Source of the DNA: Caldifarciminota bacterium
GTDB lineage: Bacteria > Hydrothermota > Tepidihabitantia > SM23-42
Direction of reading: 5' to 3'
NCBI GenBank assembly: GCA_020353055.1
Contig: CP070686.1
Span: 908,218-972,217 of the forward strand
Length of the DNA: 64,000 nt
The position numbers were made by a program, and so were the translations under genes. Shown here in pieces: positions 7,292 to 14,692 of the stretch. Under the pieces are notes generated by a model. That model saw nothing but the letters and a program-made list of their open reading frames with translations, was not told the DNA's origin and did no database searches. Positions within the stretch are counted from its first letter, which is position 1. The number at the start of each line of letters is the position of its first letter.

Positions 7292-9976
7292 ATGAAAAGC
7301 ATTACTGTAGAAGTACATTATCTCTTACTGATTTTCCTCGCCGCTGCAATCTCATATTCAGCGGAATCTCGTAGTAGAAGTCCTTTGTTATCATCTACGA
7401 CAGAAAATGCGTTTCTCATTGATACCACCGTAATGTATGCACATGCACGGGGCAATCAAGGTTGGCCATCGATTGCCGGTGACGGTGAAAATTACCTCGC
7501 CGTGTGGCATGACTCTCGTTGCTTCCCTCAACACGATATCTATTGTGCCAGAATCAATTCCAATGGTCATATTCTTGATTCTGCCGGCATTCGCGTTGCC
7601 ACGATTACACACGACAATGCGGGGTACTACTGCATCGGAACACCGGCAGTTTCTTACAATGGATCCCTGTATTTTGTCGTTTATCAGGACTGCCGCAATT
7701 TAGGGGAAACCGACATCTACGGCGTGCGCGTAACCCCGGGCGGTACCGTACTCGACCCTGATGGTATTGCCATTTCAACCGCACAAGGACACCAACAGTA
7801 TCCATGTATCGCATCCAATGGAACAGATTTCTTCGTAGTCTGGGAAGACAATCGTTATGGAAACACTGATATATACGGTGCCCGCGTGAGCCAAAATGGT
7901 GTTGTCGAGGATCCTGATGGTATCCAGATATGTAATGAAGCACACGGCCAAATATTGCCTTCGGTCGCCTGTAATGGAACCGACTACATGGCAGTATGGC
8001 AAGATGCACGCGATAGTATGAGCACTCAATATGATATATATGGAGCTCGTATTGCAGCAAATGGCGTTTTGCTGGATACAAACGGCATTGCGGTTTTTGC
8101 AGATACAGCCCTTCAAATCGAGCCTTCGATCACGTATGACGGTGCTAACTATTTCATCGTCTGGGAGGACCGACGAGTGCAAGTGCTATGCATCAAAGGT
8201 GCACGAGTAGATACGTCGGGGAACGTGCTTGATCCAGACGGCATCAGTATCTCCGGTATGCCTTCGATGATGGAATGGCAGCCATCGGTAATATTCAATG
8301 GTACAGACTATCTTGTCGTCTGGGCCGATGACCGTAATGGAACGTATCCAGATATCTACGGTGCACGAGTTGACCAGAACGGCAATGTCCTGGATACCGT
8401 GAATATTCCCATATCACTAACCGGAGGGATGAAAGAATTGCCAGCAGTAGCATCTAACGGAAATGGGTTTGTCGTAATATGGGAAGATGACCGTGATTAT
8501 CCCTCGGGTGATGTATATGGAGCACGCGTCAGTGCTGCCGGTACTGTACTCGACCCTCAGGGCTTTGATGTTACGACCGCTGTCGCCTTTCAAGATGAAC
8601 CTGGCATAGCCTACTGCGGAGAGAATTTCCTTGCCGCATGGGTGGAATATCGAAGCGGGATATATCTATCTGACATATACGGCGCGCGCGTAGATGCTAC
8701 TGGAAACATTCTCGATTCACCCAGTTTCATGATCTGCACAGATCAATTTGGGCAGTATTCTCCAGCCATTGCCTTTGACGGTACGAACTACTGTGTAGCG
8801 TGGACGCACAACATAGGAGGCGCATGGAGAATAAAAGGGGCACGGATATCTTCTTTGGGGATCGTATTGGACCCCGCGTACATTGATATTTCATCAGGAG
8901 GCAATGCGCTCTCACCAAACATTTCATCCAGCGGAGATGGCTTTTTGACAGTGTGGATTGACTACCGGAATAGTCTCACAAGTCCAGACATATATGGTTC
9001 CCGGATCGGATCTGCCGGCTATGTCCTGGATCCTACGGGGATCGCCATTTCAACGCTCGGCGGACTTGAATATAAACCTTCGGTGTGCTTCGGCGATATG
9101 TGTTATTTGATTGCATGGGAAGACATGCGGAACGGACCTTACGACATCTTTTGTGCAAGGATGGATACAAATGGTTTGTTAATTGACCCCAGCGGTATTG
9201 CGGTCGCGATAGCTGATCAACTCCAGAGAAATACGGCGATAGCATTCGACGGCACAAATTTCCTTGTCGTTTGGCAAGATAACAGAAATGGATCTTATGA
9301 TATATATGGCGCTCGCGTAGGTGAAAACGGTGTAGTACTTGACCCGGCAGGAATTTGTGTATCAGCCGCAATCGATGATCAAATCAATCCTTCAGTCGTT
9401 TTCGACGGAAATGATTTCATTGTCGTGTGGGAGGATTACAGAGATATACATTCAGATATCCACGGCGCAATCATCGACACGAGCGGCGCCGTTGTCGACA
9501 GTTTCATCGCCATTGCGCAACCAGGGCCTCAGCATTACCCCAAGCTCAGCCACGGTCCGGGTACCAAGACGATCCTAACATATTCTGGATGGACTGATCA
9601 TATCAACGCACATCCAGCAAATGCAATGCGAGTATGGGCGAAATTTCACCCAGAACTGGGCATCGAACATCATGAAGGATACACAGTTGCTGACACGCGA
9701 TATAACCTGTCTGTTTCGCCGAATCCCTTTTCGAAGCTGACCACGGTCAGCTTCAGCATTGAGCAGATCACAGAGCGCATAGAATTGAAAATCTACGACG
9801 TTGCGGGGCGATTGGTAAGGGATCTGTATTGCGCTATGCCCCATGCATCATGCGCTATGCACATTAGTTGGGGTGGCACAGACCAATACAATCGTCAGCT
9901 GCCAAGTGGTGTTTATTTCGTACAACTGAAATCGGGTGATAACACTGCGACCGAGAAAATACTATTGGTACGATAA
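7292..9976 (+). CDS. Secreted 13-repeat protein with type IX-like sorting domain
   Basis: Extracellular protein of 894 aa with a signal peptide (about 1-25). It contains thirteen tandem units of about 52 residues, each of the form PSVAFDGTNFLVVWQDNR...DIYGARV...G.VLDP.GI.IS, which should fold as beta-propeller blades or a beta-solenoid. The repeats diverge by point changes and keep the W-x-D-x-R and YGARV cores. A secretion-type C-terminal domain follows (SVSPNPFSKLTTVSF, IYDVAGRLV, LPSGVYFVQL and the end EKILLVR). Within that domain an extra segment, CAMPHASCAM, is encoded by a DNA direct repeat. GGGAGG lies 6 nt before the ATG. It may be an adhesin or a surface-layer component; no catalytic motif was seen. 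Confidence 0.88.
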   Translation: MKSITVEVHYLLLIFLAAAISYSAESRSRSPLLSSTTENAFLIDTTVMYAHARGNQGWPSIAGDGENYLAVWHDSRCFPQHDIYCARINSNGHILDSAGIRVATITHDNAGYYCIGTPAVSYNGSLYFVVYQDCRNLGETDIYGVRVTPGGTVLDPDGIAISTAQGHQQYPCIASNGTDFFVVWEDNRYGNTDIYGARVSQNGVVEDPDGIQICNEAHGQILPSVACNGTDYMAVWQDARDSMSTQYDIYGARIAANGVLLDTNGIAVFADTALQIEPSITYDGANYFIVWEDRRVQVLCIKGARVDTSGNVLDPDGISISGMPSMMEWQPSVIFNGTDYLVVWADDRNGTYPDIYGARVDQNGNVLDTVNIPISLTGGMKELPAVASNGNGFVVIWEDDRDYPSGDVYGARVSAAGTVLDPQGFDVTTAVAFQDEPGIAYCGENFLAAWVEYRSGIYLSDIYGARVDATGNILDSPSFMICTDQFGQYSPAIAFDGTNYCVAWTHNIGGAWRIKGARISSLGIVLDPAYIDISSGGNALSPNISSSGDGFLTVWIDYRNSLTSPDIYGSRIGSAGYVLDPTGIAISTLGGLEYKPSVCFGDMCYLIAWEDMRNGPYDIFCARMDTNGLLIDPSGIAVAIADQLQRNTAIAFDGTNFLVVWQDNRNGSYDIYGARVGENGVVLDPAGICVSAAIDDQINPSVVFDGNDFIVVWEDYRDIHSDIHGAIIDTSGAVVDSFIAIAQPGPQHYPKLSHGPGTKTILTYSGWTDHINAHPANAMRVWAKFHPELGIEHHEGYTVADTRYNLSVSPNPFSKLTTVSFSIEQITERIELKIYDVAGRLVRDLYCAMPHASCAMHISWGGTDQYNRQLPSGVYFVQLKSGDNTATEKILLVR
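9830..9860 (+). repeat. Short direct repeat inserted in the sorting-domain coding sequence
   Basis: TGCGCTATGC occurs at 9830-9839 and again at 9851-9860, separated by 11 nt. It keeps the reading frame and adds Cys-Ala-Met units to a loop that is short in the other sorting domains of this window. Confidence 0.7.
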
Positions 9977-9983
9977 AAAGATG

Positions 9984-10015
9984 GGAACGGGGGATTCCTA
10001 CCAATCCCCCGTTCC
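9984..10015. terminator. Hairpin terminator between convergent genes
   Basis: Perfect 13-bp stem GGAACGGGGGATT / AATCCCCCGTTCC (9984-9996 and 10003-10015) with a 6-nt loop. A T-rich tract follows on the minus strand, so it best fits the aspartyl-protease operon, but it may stop both genes. Confidence 0.75.
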
Positions 10016-10067
10016 TTCGCGTCTTCCAGGTATTGATGCAGGTCAATTCAGATAACGAGGACCTTTT

Positions 10068-11933
10068 TCAAAGAAGATTCTTTAGTGTCAATTGCTTCCC
10101 AAGGATCTTACCTCCACGTGATATCTCGACCATGTAAGTTGTGCCTTCCTTAGCTTTAAGCAGATTACGCAGAGCGATAAGTCCGTCAAAGTACTGGACA
10201 TCGATACCATTGACGGCATTGATGATATCCCCTTTCTGAAAACCAGCTTCATCTGCCGGAGTATTAGGTGAAACAAATACCACCTCAACATCATTGTCAT
10301 CATTATGATGGAATTGCAGGCCGCTCTTTGGCCGCGGAAATTCTGCGCCAAAATCCTCACCTTTTTCCAGTATCACTCGCTGATCATGGTAATCCAAATA
10401 GAGCACGAAATTTCTCAAGAATAAGTTACCTATGTTTCCTATTACGGTCTCTGCCGAAAACGCACCCGTCCCTTCTTCACGAGGGGTTCCAATCCACGGA
10501 TCCTTAATGACGAATCCACCGACCTCAACTGTTTTGTATTTCGATATTCTGCTGGTGGTGAAGCCTGCCGCATCGCCAGCCATTACGTCAAAACCATCTT
10601 TATCCAGCAGACCATGCTCTTTTGCGTAAGGAAAGTGAAAATCAAGATCAGGCGCTCCGATGTCCAAGTTCCATTTGCCAGAGTACTTGCCATCGACGGT
10701 TACCTGAAGGCCGAGCATGTTGCCCTGTAATGGTGAATCAAAGATTTCCCCTTTACCCGTATACTCGAACTTCTCAGGATCATAAAAGGAGATCGTTTGG
10801 TTAGCGTAGTCTATTTTCGTTACAAATCTTGAAAGGAAATCATAGCCGAGTACTCCAACCACATCCAATCCAAGAACCTTTTCAAATAGATGACGGAAAC
10901 TAAACACGGCCGCCTTCTGTTCTTTGAACGTAATGCTACCAACGGAATAGGCCGGCATCGTGGCAAAATAAAAGTCGACGACGCCTGAAGCACCCTGCCC
11001 TTTAATTGGCCCCTCAAACGCCAGACCCAACTCTGCTGCAAAACTTGAATCGATTACATTGACCGAAGCTCCACAGTCAAGCACCCAGAGCCGCTCCTTA
11101 CCCATGATGTTTACGGGCACATAGATGTGATTTTCAATGAATTGAACCGGATTATTCTCTGCGCTAACTCCGTTCTCGAAAGCGAAATCCTCGACATCCT
11201 CAGATGGTGGTTCGAAAAGCGTTCCATCAATATCGATGCCGAGTTTGTATGAAGAGTACGTAATAACAAATGTTTGGTCGGTCGGCAGTTGTCTTACGGT
11301 TTCGCTAAATGGTAGAATAAGACCATTGACTTTACGGAAATCCGCATACGAAATATGCCCCTCGCTGTCAGGTTTTATGATTTTCGTTCTCAGAAGATAG
11401 AAATTGACTTTGTCGTAGTAATTCAATTGAATATCCTGGTTTATCTTGTTAACTATCTTCACAACGTAACAATCTCTGCCTTCAATTTTTTCGACACCTT
11501 CAAATGTTACGGTGAAATATTCGGATTGAGGATTCAAATGTTCGTACTCTTCCATCAGCTTCCTTACTTTGCGCTCTTTCAAGGTGATTTCATCCCGCTG
11601 AATCAACAATTTTTCATTCGCATCGACGTACCAACTGAATTCACCGTTATCACCAGTGACGCTCGTTACTACTTTCAAATCTGTCTCCTGCCTCAACCTG
11701 AGCGGGCGTTCGCTCCATTGTTTGAATATCCCCTCGAGCCCAGCCGCCTCAATCAGAATCGAGCCTTCCTTGTACATCGTTCTTTGTGCCTTCAGGTTTC
11801 CCAGACCTCCAGTTGCCTCAAAATGCTTTTGGAGAATCTGATAGGGATCAGATAACAGCTGCTCGCTGTATACCGGCATCACCAAGCCGATCAGCACCAG
11901 AAGAATTGTCATCATGAATCTTCCAGACTTCAT
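10068..11933 (-). CDS. Exported retropepsin-like aspartyl protease domain protein with PDZ domain
   Basis: 621-aa exported protein (signal peptide about 1-23, ending VYS). Residues about 30-250 resemble an outer-membrane lipoprotein-sorting type beta domain. A bilobed aspartyl-protease region (about 265-520) has two active-site-like motifs, LDCGASVNVID and LDIGAPDLDF. In active retropepsins the motif is D[TS]GA, so the Thr/Ser is replaced by Cys and Ile; activity is therefore uncertain. The C-terminus (about 535-618) is a PDZ domain (SGLQFHH, PADEAGFQKGDIINAVNG). The start ATG at 11933 uses the AAAGGAGG lying inside the preceding small ORF. It is the third gene of an operon with an ArsR-type regulator, suggesting controlled envelope proteolysis or peptide binding (inference). 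Confidence 0.85.
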   Translation of the reverse strand: MKSGRFMMTILLVLIGLVMPVYSEQLLSDPYQILQKHFEATGGLGNLKAQRTMYKEGSILIEAAGLEGIFKQWSERPLRLRQETDLKVVTSVTGDNGEFSWYVDANEKLLIQRDEITLKERKVRKLMEEYEHLNPQSEYFTVTFEGVEKIEGRDCYVVKIVNKINQDIQLNYYDKVNFYLLRTKIIKPDSEGHISYADFRKVNGLILPFSETVRQLPTDQTFVITYSSYKLGIDIDGTLFEPPSEDVEDFAFENGVSAENNPVQFIENHIYVPVNIMGKERLWVLDCGASVNVIDSSFAAELGLAFEGPIKGQGASGVVDFYFATMPAYSVGSITFKEQKAAVFSFRHLFEKVLGLDVVGVLGYDFLSRFVTKIDYANQTISFYDPEKFEYTGKGEIFDSPLQGNMLGLQVTVDGKYSGKWNLDIGAPDLDFHFPYAKEHGLLDKDGFDVMAGDAAGFTTSRISKYKTVEVGGFVIKDPWIGTPREEGTGAFSAETVIGNIGNLFLRNFVLYLDYHDQRVILEKGEDFGAEFPRPKSGLQFHHNDDNDVEVVFVSPNTPADEAGFQKGDIINAVNGIDVQYFDGLIALRNLLKAKEGTTYMVEISRGGKILGKQLTLKNLL

Positions 11934-11936
11934 TCA

Positions 11937-12038
11937 TTACCTCCTTTCACCAAGAAATACGATGATCTTTTCAACGGGCAACATATTGTACGGATCAAAA
12001 ATATCGATGCGTTCAATATCTAAGAACTCCTCAAACAT
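11937..12038 (-). CDS. Putative 33-aa small protein between regulator and protease
   Basis: A 33-codon ORF starting MFEEFLDIERIDIF and ending FLGERR. It begins 3 nt after the regulator stop and has GAGGAGG at an ideal distance before its ATG. Its own end supplies the AAAGGAGG that serves the protease gene, so all three genes are translationally chained. No signal peptide; acidic N-terminus. It could be a true small protein or a translational coupler. Function unknown. Confidence 0.55.
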   Translation of the reverse strand: MFEEFLDIERIDIFDPYNMLPVEKIIVFLGERR

Positions 12039-12041
12039 GGA

Positions 12042-12626
12042 TTACCTCCTCTTTTTCTTCTTTGTCAAAGGATAGAAAACCAACACAAGTCTGTATTCTA
12101 CATCTCCCTTCTTATCCTCGGCAGCCGCGAATTCGTTGAGCATCTTATGGATTCTTTTCCGCATTTTCTTCAAGTTAGCGGGTGTCGTGCGGATATGCTT
12201 GCGTGCAAGCGTTACTTCTACTTCCCTTTTCTCAGGACAGATCAGTTTTTCTGAAATGCTCTCGTTGATCTCCCGCATCGTGTTCTCGAGCATCGTAGTG
12301 AACATTGCCCGGCATTCGCCCATCGCCTTTCTGCCGTTTTTCATCATCTCAAATAGGCTGCTATCGACCGAGAAGCGCTTTGCCACGGTACGGTAGTACT
12401 TTTCAAGAGTACCTCGTTTCTTCTGGGTCTTCACGAGTTTGATCAAGCCAACGTGCTCGAGCGCCTCCACATGGTGATAGAGTTTTGTGGGCTTCTGCCC
12501 GAGGACCTCTGCCGCCTGCTTTGCCGTCCTCGGCTTATCAGCAAACACTTCAACGAGCCTGGCCCGCAGGGGATGGGCGAAGACCTTTATCTGCTCGAGA
12601 TCCTTCAGAACCACCGTATCTTTCAT
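12042..12626 (-). CDS. ArsR-family winged-helix transcriptional regulator
   Basis: DNA-binding regulator of 194 aa, cytoplasmic. Residues 8-90 form an ArsR/HTH_20-type winged helix (HPLRARLVEVFADKPRTAKQ, GQKPTKLYHHVEALEHVGLI, then a basic wing). The C-terminal half is helical and ends in a basic tail. No Cys/His metal site of the SmtB kind is visible, so the signal is unknown. A GGAGG ribosome binding site precedes the ATG. It is first in an operon with the 33-aa ORF and the aspartyl-protease/PDZ protein. An inverted repeat 38-61 bp upstream may be its own operator. Confidence 0.88.
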   Translation of the reverse strand: MKDTVVLKDLEQIKVFAHPLRARLVEVFADKPRTAKQAAEVLGQKPTKLYHHVEALEHVGLIKLVKTQKKRGTLEKYYRTVAKRFSVDSSLFEMMKNGRKAMGECRAMFTTMLENTMREINESISEKLICPEKREVEVTLARKHIRTTPANLKKMRKRIHKMLNEFAAAEDKKGDVEYRLVLVFYPLTKKKKRR

Positions 12627-12663
12627 CTTTCCTCCTTTACTATCAATTATTCAATAGAAAACT

Positions 12664-12687
12664 AATATTCACTATATTTTGAATATT
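12664..12687. promoter_or_regulatory. Candidate operator for the ArsR-type regulator
   Basis: AATATTCA (12664-12671) and TGAATATT (12680-12687) form a perfect 8-bp inverted repeat with an 8-nt spacer, just upstream of the regulator start. The surrounding sequence is very AT-rich. This fits autoregulation but is unproven. Confidence 0.45.
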
Positions 12688-12747
12688 CAATTATATTATA
12701 ACAAAAAATCCCATTTTGTCAAGGGGTGAAATGAAGGAAAACAGGTA

Positions 12748-12775
12748 TTGACTTATCGTATATCAATATTATAAT
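12748..12775 (+). promoter_or_regulatory. Promoter of the esterase gene
   Basis: TTGACT (12748-12753), a 16-bp spacer and TATAAT (12770-12775). It implies a leader of about 220 nt before the ATG at 13004, unusually long for this window. Confidence 0.8.
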
Positions 12776-12823
12776 GAACCAGGAGTGCATGACTGAGTAG
12801 GACTGTAAAGCCGGAGGTGTAGA

Positions 12824-12892
12824 TTGAAGAAGTCAGTCACCTTGCCCATTCTACCTCACGGGAGTATTCACATTCACGAAAATGCAGTCTGA
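12824..12892 (+). CDS. Possible upstream leader ORF (22 aa) of the esterase transcript
   Basis: A TTG codon follows GGAGGTGTAGA, the identical 11-nt sequence that precedes the esterase ATG (12813-12823 and 12993-13003). It opens a 22-codon frame starting MKKSVTLPILPHGS and ending at TGA. A third GGAGGTG lies at 12897. The ORF may be a leader peptide or remnant of a duplicated start region; coding is uncertain. No riboswitch could be recognised in the rest of the leader (12776-13003). Confidence 0.25.
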   Translation: MKKSVTLPILPHGSIHIHENAV

Positions 12893-13003
12893 GAAAGGAG
12901 GTGCAAATCACAAAACTCAATCTTTGTAACCTAAGCGATTGACAGCATGTCAAAAGCGGTACGATAACTGTAGAAATACTAGTATATACGTAGGAGGTGT
13001 AGA

Positions 13004-14632
13004 ATGAAAAGGGTCCTTTCAGCCCTCGTAGCATGTATATGTTTCACCAGTGCAGCATATGCTGCAGGTACCGTATACGAAACGACTTTCTATAGTCCAT
13101 CATTAGTCAGAGAGTGTTCGGTACAGATATATCTTCCAGACGGCTATGATCCTATGGGAAGTACCCAATATCCAGTCATATACTTTTTGCACGGAGCGCT
13201 TGATAATCACATGGGGTATCCGTTCATTCTGGACATATTCGATACGATGATCGAAGGACAAATAATCGAGCCGGTCATCGTCATTAAACCGGACGGACGA
13301 AGCACACCGTACATTGTCAGCTGGTTCACAAACTCAATACTCAACGGTCTCTATGAAGAATGCATCGTGAGTGATCTGGTGAATTACGTTGAAACAAACT
13401 ACTCTGTAATATCTGACTCGAAATGCCGTTATGTTATGGGTCACTCGGCAGGAGGTTACGGTGCAATGACCCTGGGTCTCAAGCATCCCGGCGTTTTTTC
13501 ACGGCTTGCCGCTCACAGCGGCGTAATGGAATTCAACGTTCTGATCGTGGCCGCTCTTCCCGCACTTCTTGCAGAATATCCTCTGGGACCACCCTACATC
13601 TGGAATCCGTTTGCCGGATTCTTCTCAGGCATATTCTTCTCAATGGGAGCAGCATTCTCGCCCAATTTCCTCAACCCACCTTTTTACGTCGATCTCCCCC
13701 TCGATGAAAACGCACAGATAATTGCACCCATATGGCAACTATGGCTTCAGCACAACCCACCCACTTATGCCGCAGGGTTACCGCCAAATACAGAACCGGC
13801 GATATACTTCGATTGCGGCACCATGGATGAAATGGGATGCTATCCTCAGAATACAGTCTTCGCTGATATTCTTTCACAACTCAATATCGATCATGAATTC
13901 CAGGAATATGTTGGCGATCACTCCTCGGTACTACCCGAACGCTTTCCTATCAGTATCGCATTTCTAGTCGGTCTCAAGGCACATGTTTACTTCCAACCTA
14001 CAATCCTGCACCTTGGCAGCAGTGGCAGTTGGATCACCTGCCACATCGGACTGCCTGGTGATTATCTGGCCACTGATATCGATCCCTACTCGGTCGTACT
14101 CAATGAAATCAATGGAATGGTTCTTGACCCCCCACTGTGTCGTGAGGGACCGATCGAGATCTGTGAGTACCGTGGCGAATTGTGCCTCATGGTGAAATTC
14201 AACCGCCAGAACGTGATCGAGCACCTATATACAATGGGAGACGGCGGCAGGCAAACGGTTGAACTCGCCGTCGCCGGCGAACTCTTCAATGGCATACCGT
14301 TCCACGATGTCGGCGCACTCAACGTCACCGGCACGGGTGGACCGCAGGGCAATGAAGTGGCGCGCAATACAGGCGGAATTCTGTACAAGTGCACACCGAA
14401 TCCGTTCTCGACCACGACCGCTGTTCGATACGAAATTCCCAGTGAAACACATGTACGGATTGCAATCTACAATGCCGTCGGGCAGCGTGTCGTGACCCTG
14501 GTCGATGCTGCGCAAGAAGCAGGTTCTTACTCTGTATCCTGGGAAGGCACGAACCTCCCCAATGGTATCTACATTTGCACAATGGAAACTGACGGGCATA
14601 CCGAAACGCAGAAAATACTACTGATGAAGTAA
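13004..14632 (+). CDS. Secreted alpha/beta-hydrolase esterase with type IX-like sorting domain
   Basis: Extracellular serine esterase of 542 aa, related to the putative-esterase (esterase D/feruloyl esterase) family. Signal peptide MKRVLSALVACICFTSAAYA. The nucleophile Ser lies in YVMGHSAGGYGAM, the oxyanion region in YFLHGALDNH, a probable acid in DCGTMDE and the catalytic His in GDHSSVLPERF (hydrolase about residues 22-330). An Ig-like region follows, then a sorting domain (CTPNPFSTTTAVRY, IYNAVGQRVVTLV, LPNGIYICTM, end TQKILLMK). It has a strong promoter, a 220-nt leader and GGAGG before the ATG. The substrate is unknown; an acyl ester of polysaccharide or lipid is plausible. Confidence 0.9.
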   Translation: MKRVLSALVACICFTSAAYAAGTVYETTFYSPSLVRECSVQIYLPDGYDPMGSTQYPVIYFLHGALDNHMGYPFILDIFDTMIEGQIIEPVIVIKPDGRSTPYIVSWFTNSILNGLYEECIVSDLVNYVETNYSVISDSKCRYVMGHSAGGYGAMTLGLKHPGVFSRLAAHSGVMEFNVLIVAALPALLAEYPLGPPYIWNPFAGFFSGIFFSMGAAFSPNFLNPPFYVDLPLDENAQIIAPIWQLWLQHNPPTYAAGLPPNTEPAIYFDCGTMDEMGCYPQNTVFADILSQLNIDHEFQEYVGDHSSVLPERFPISIAFLVGLKAHVYFQPTILHLGSSGSWITCHIGLPGDYLATDIDPYSVVLNEINGMVLDPPLCREGPIEICEYRGELCLMVKFNRQNVIEHLYTMGDGGRQTVELAVAGELFNGIPFHDVGALNVTGTGGPQGNEVARNTGGILYKCTPNPFSTTTAVRYEIPSETHVRIAIYNAVGQRVVTLVDAAQEAGSYSVSWEGTNLPNGIYICTMETDGHTETQKILLMK

Positions 14633-14638
14633 AATAAA

Positions 14639-14670
14639 GGGCATCCAGCGCCTTTCGGTACTGGATGCCC
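14639..14670. terminator. Hairpin terminator after the esterase gene
   Basis: Perfect 10-bp stem GGGCATCCAG / CTGGATGCCC (14639-14648 and 14661-14670) with a 12-nt loop, between convergent genes. Confidence 0.75.
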
Positions 14671-14692
14671 AAACTTCTGAAGGCCGCTTTAG

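Noticed and set aside
7292-9976. Minus-strand frames opposite the 13-repeat gene
   Set aside because: They are antisense shadows of a repeated coding sequence, with no ribosome sites or family features.
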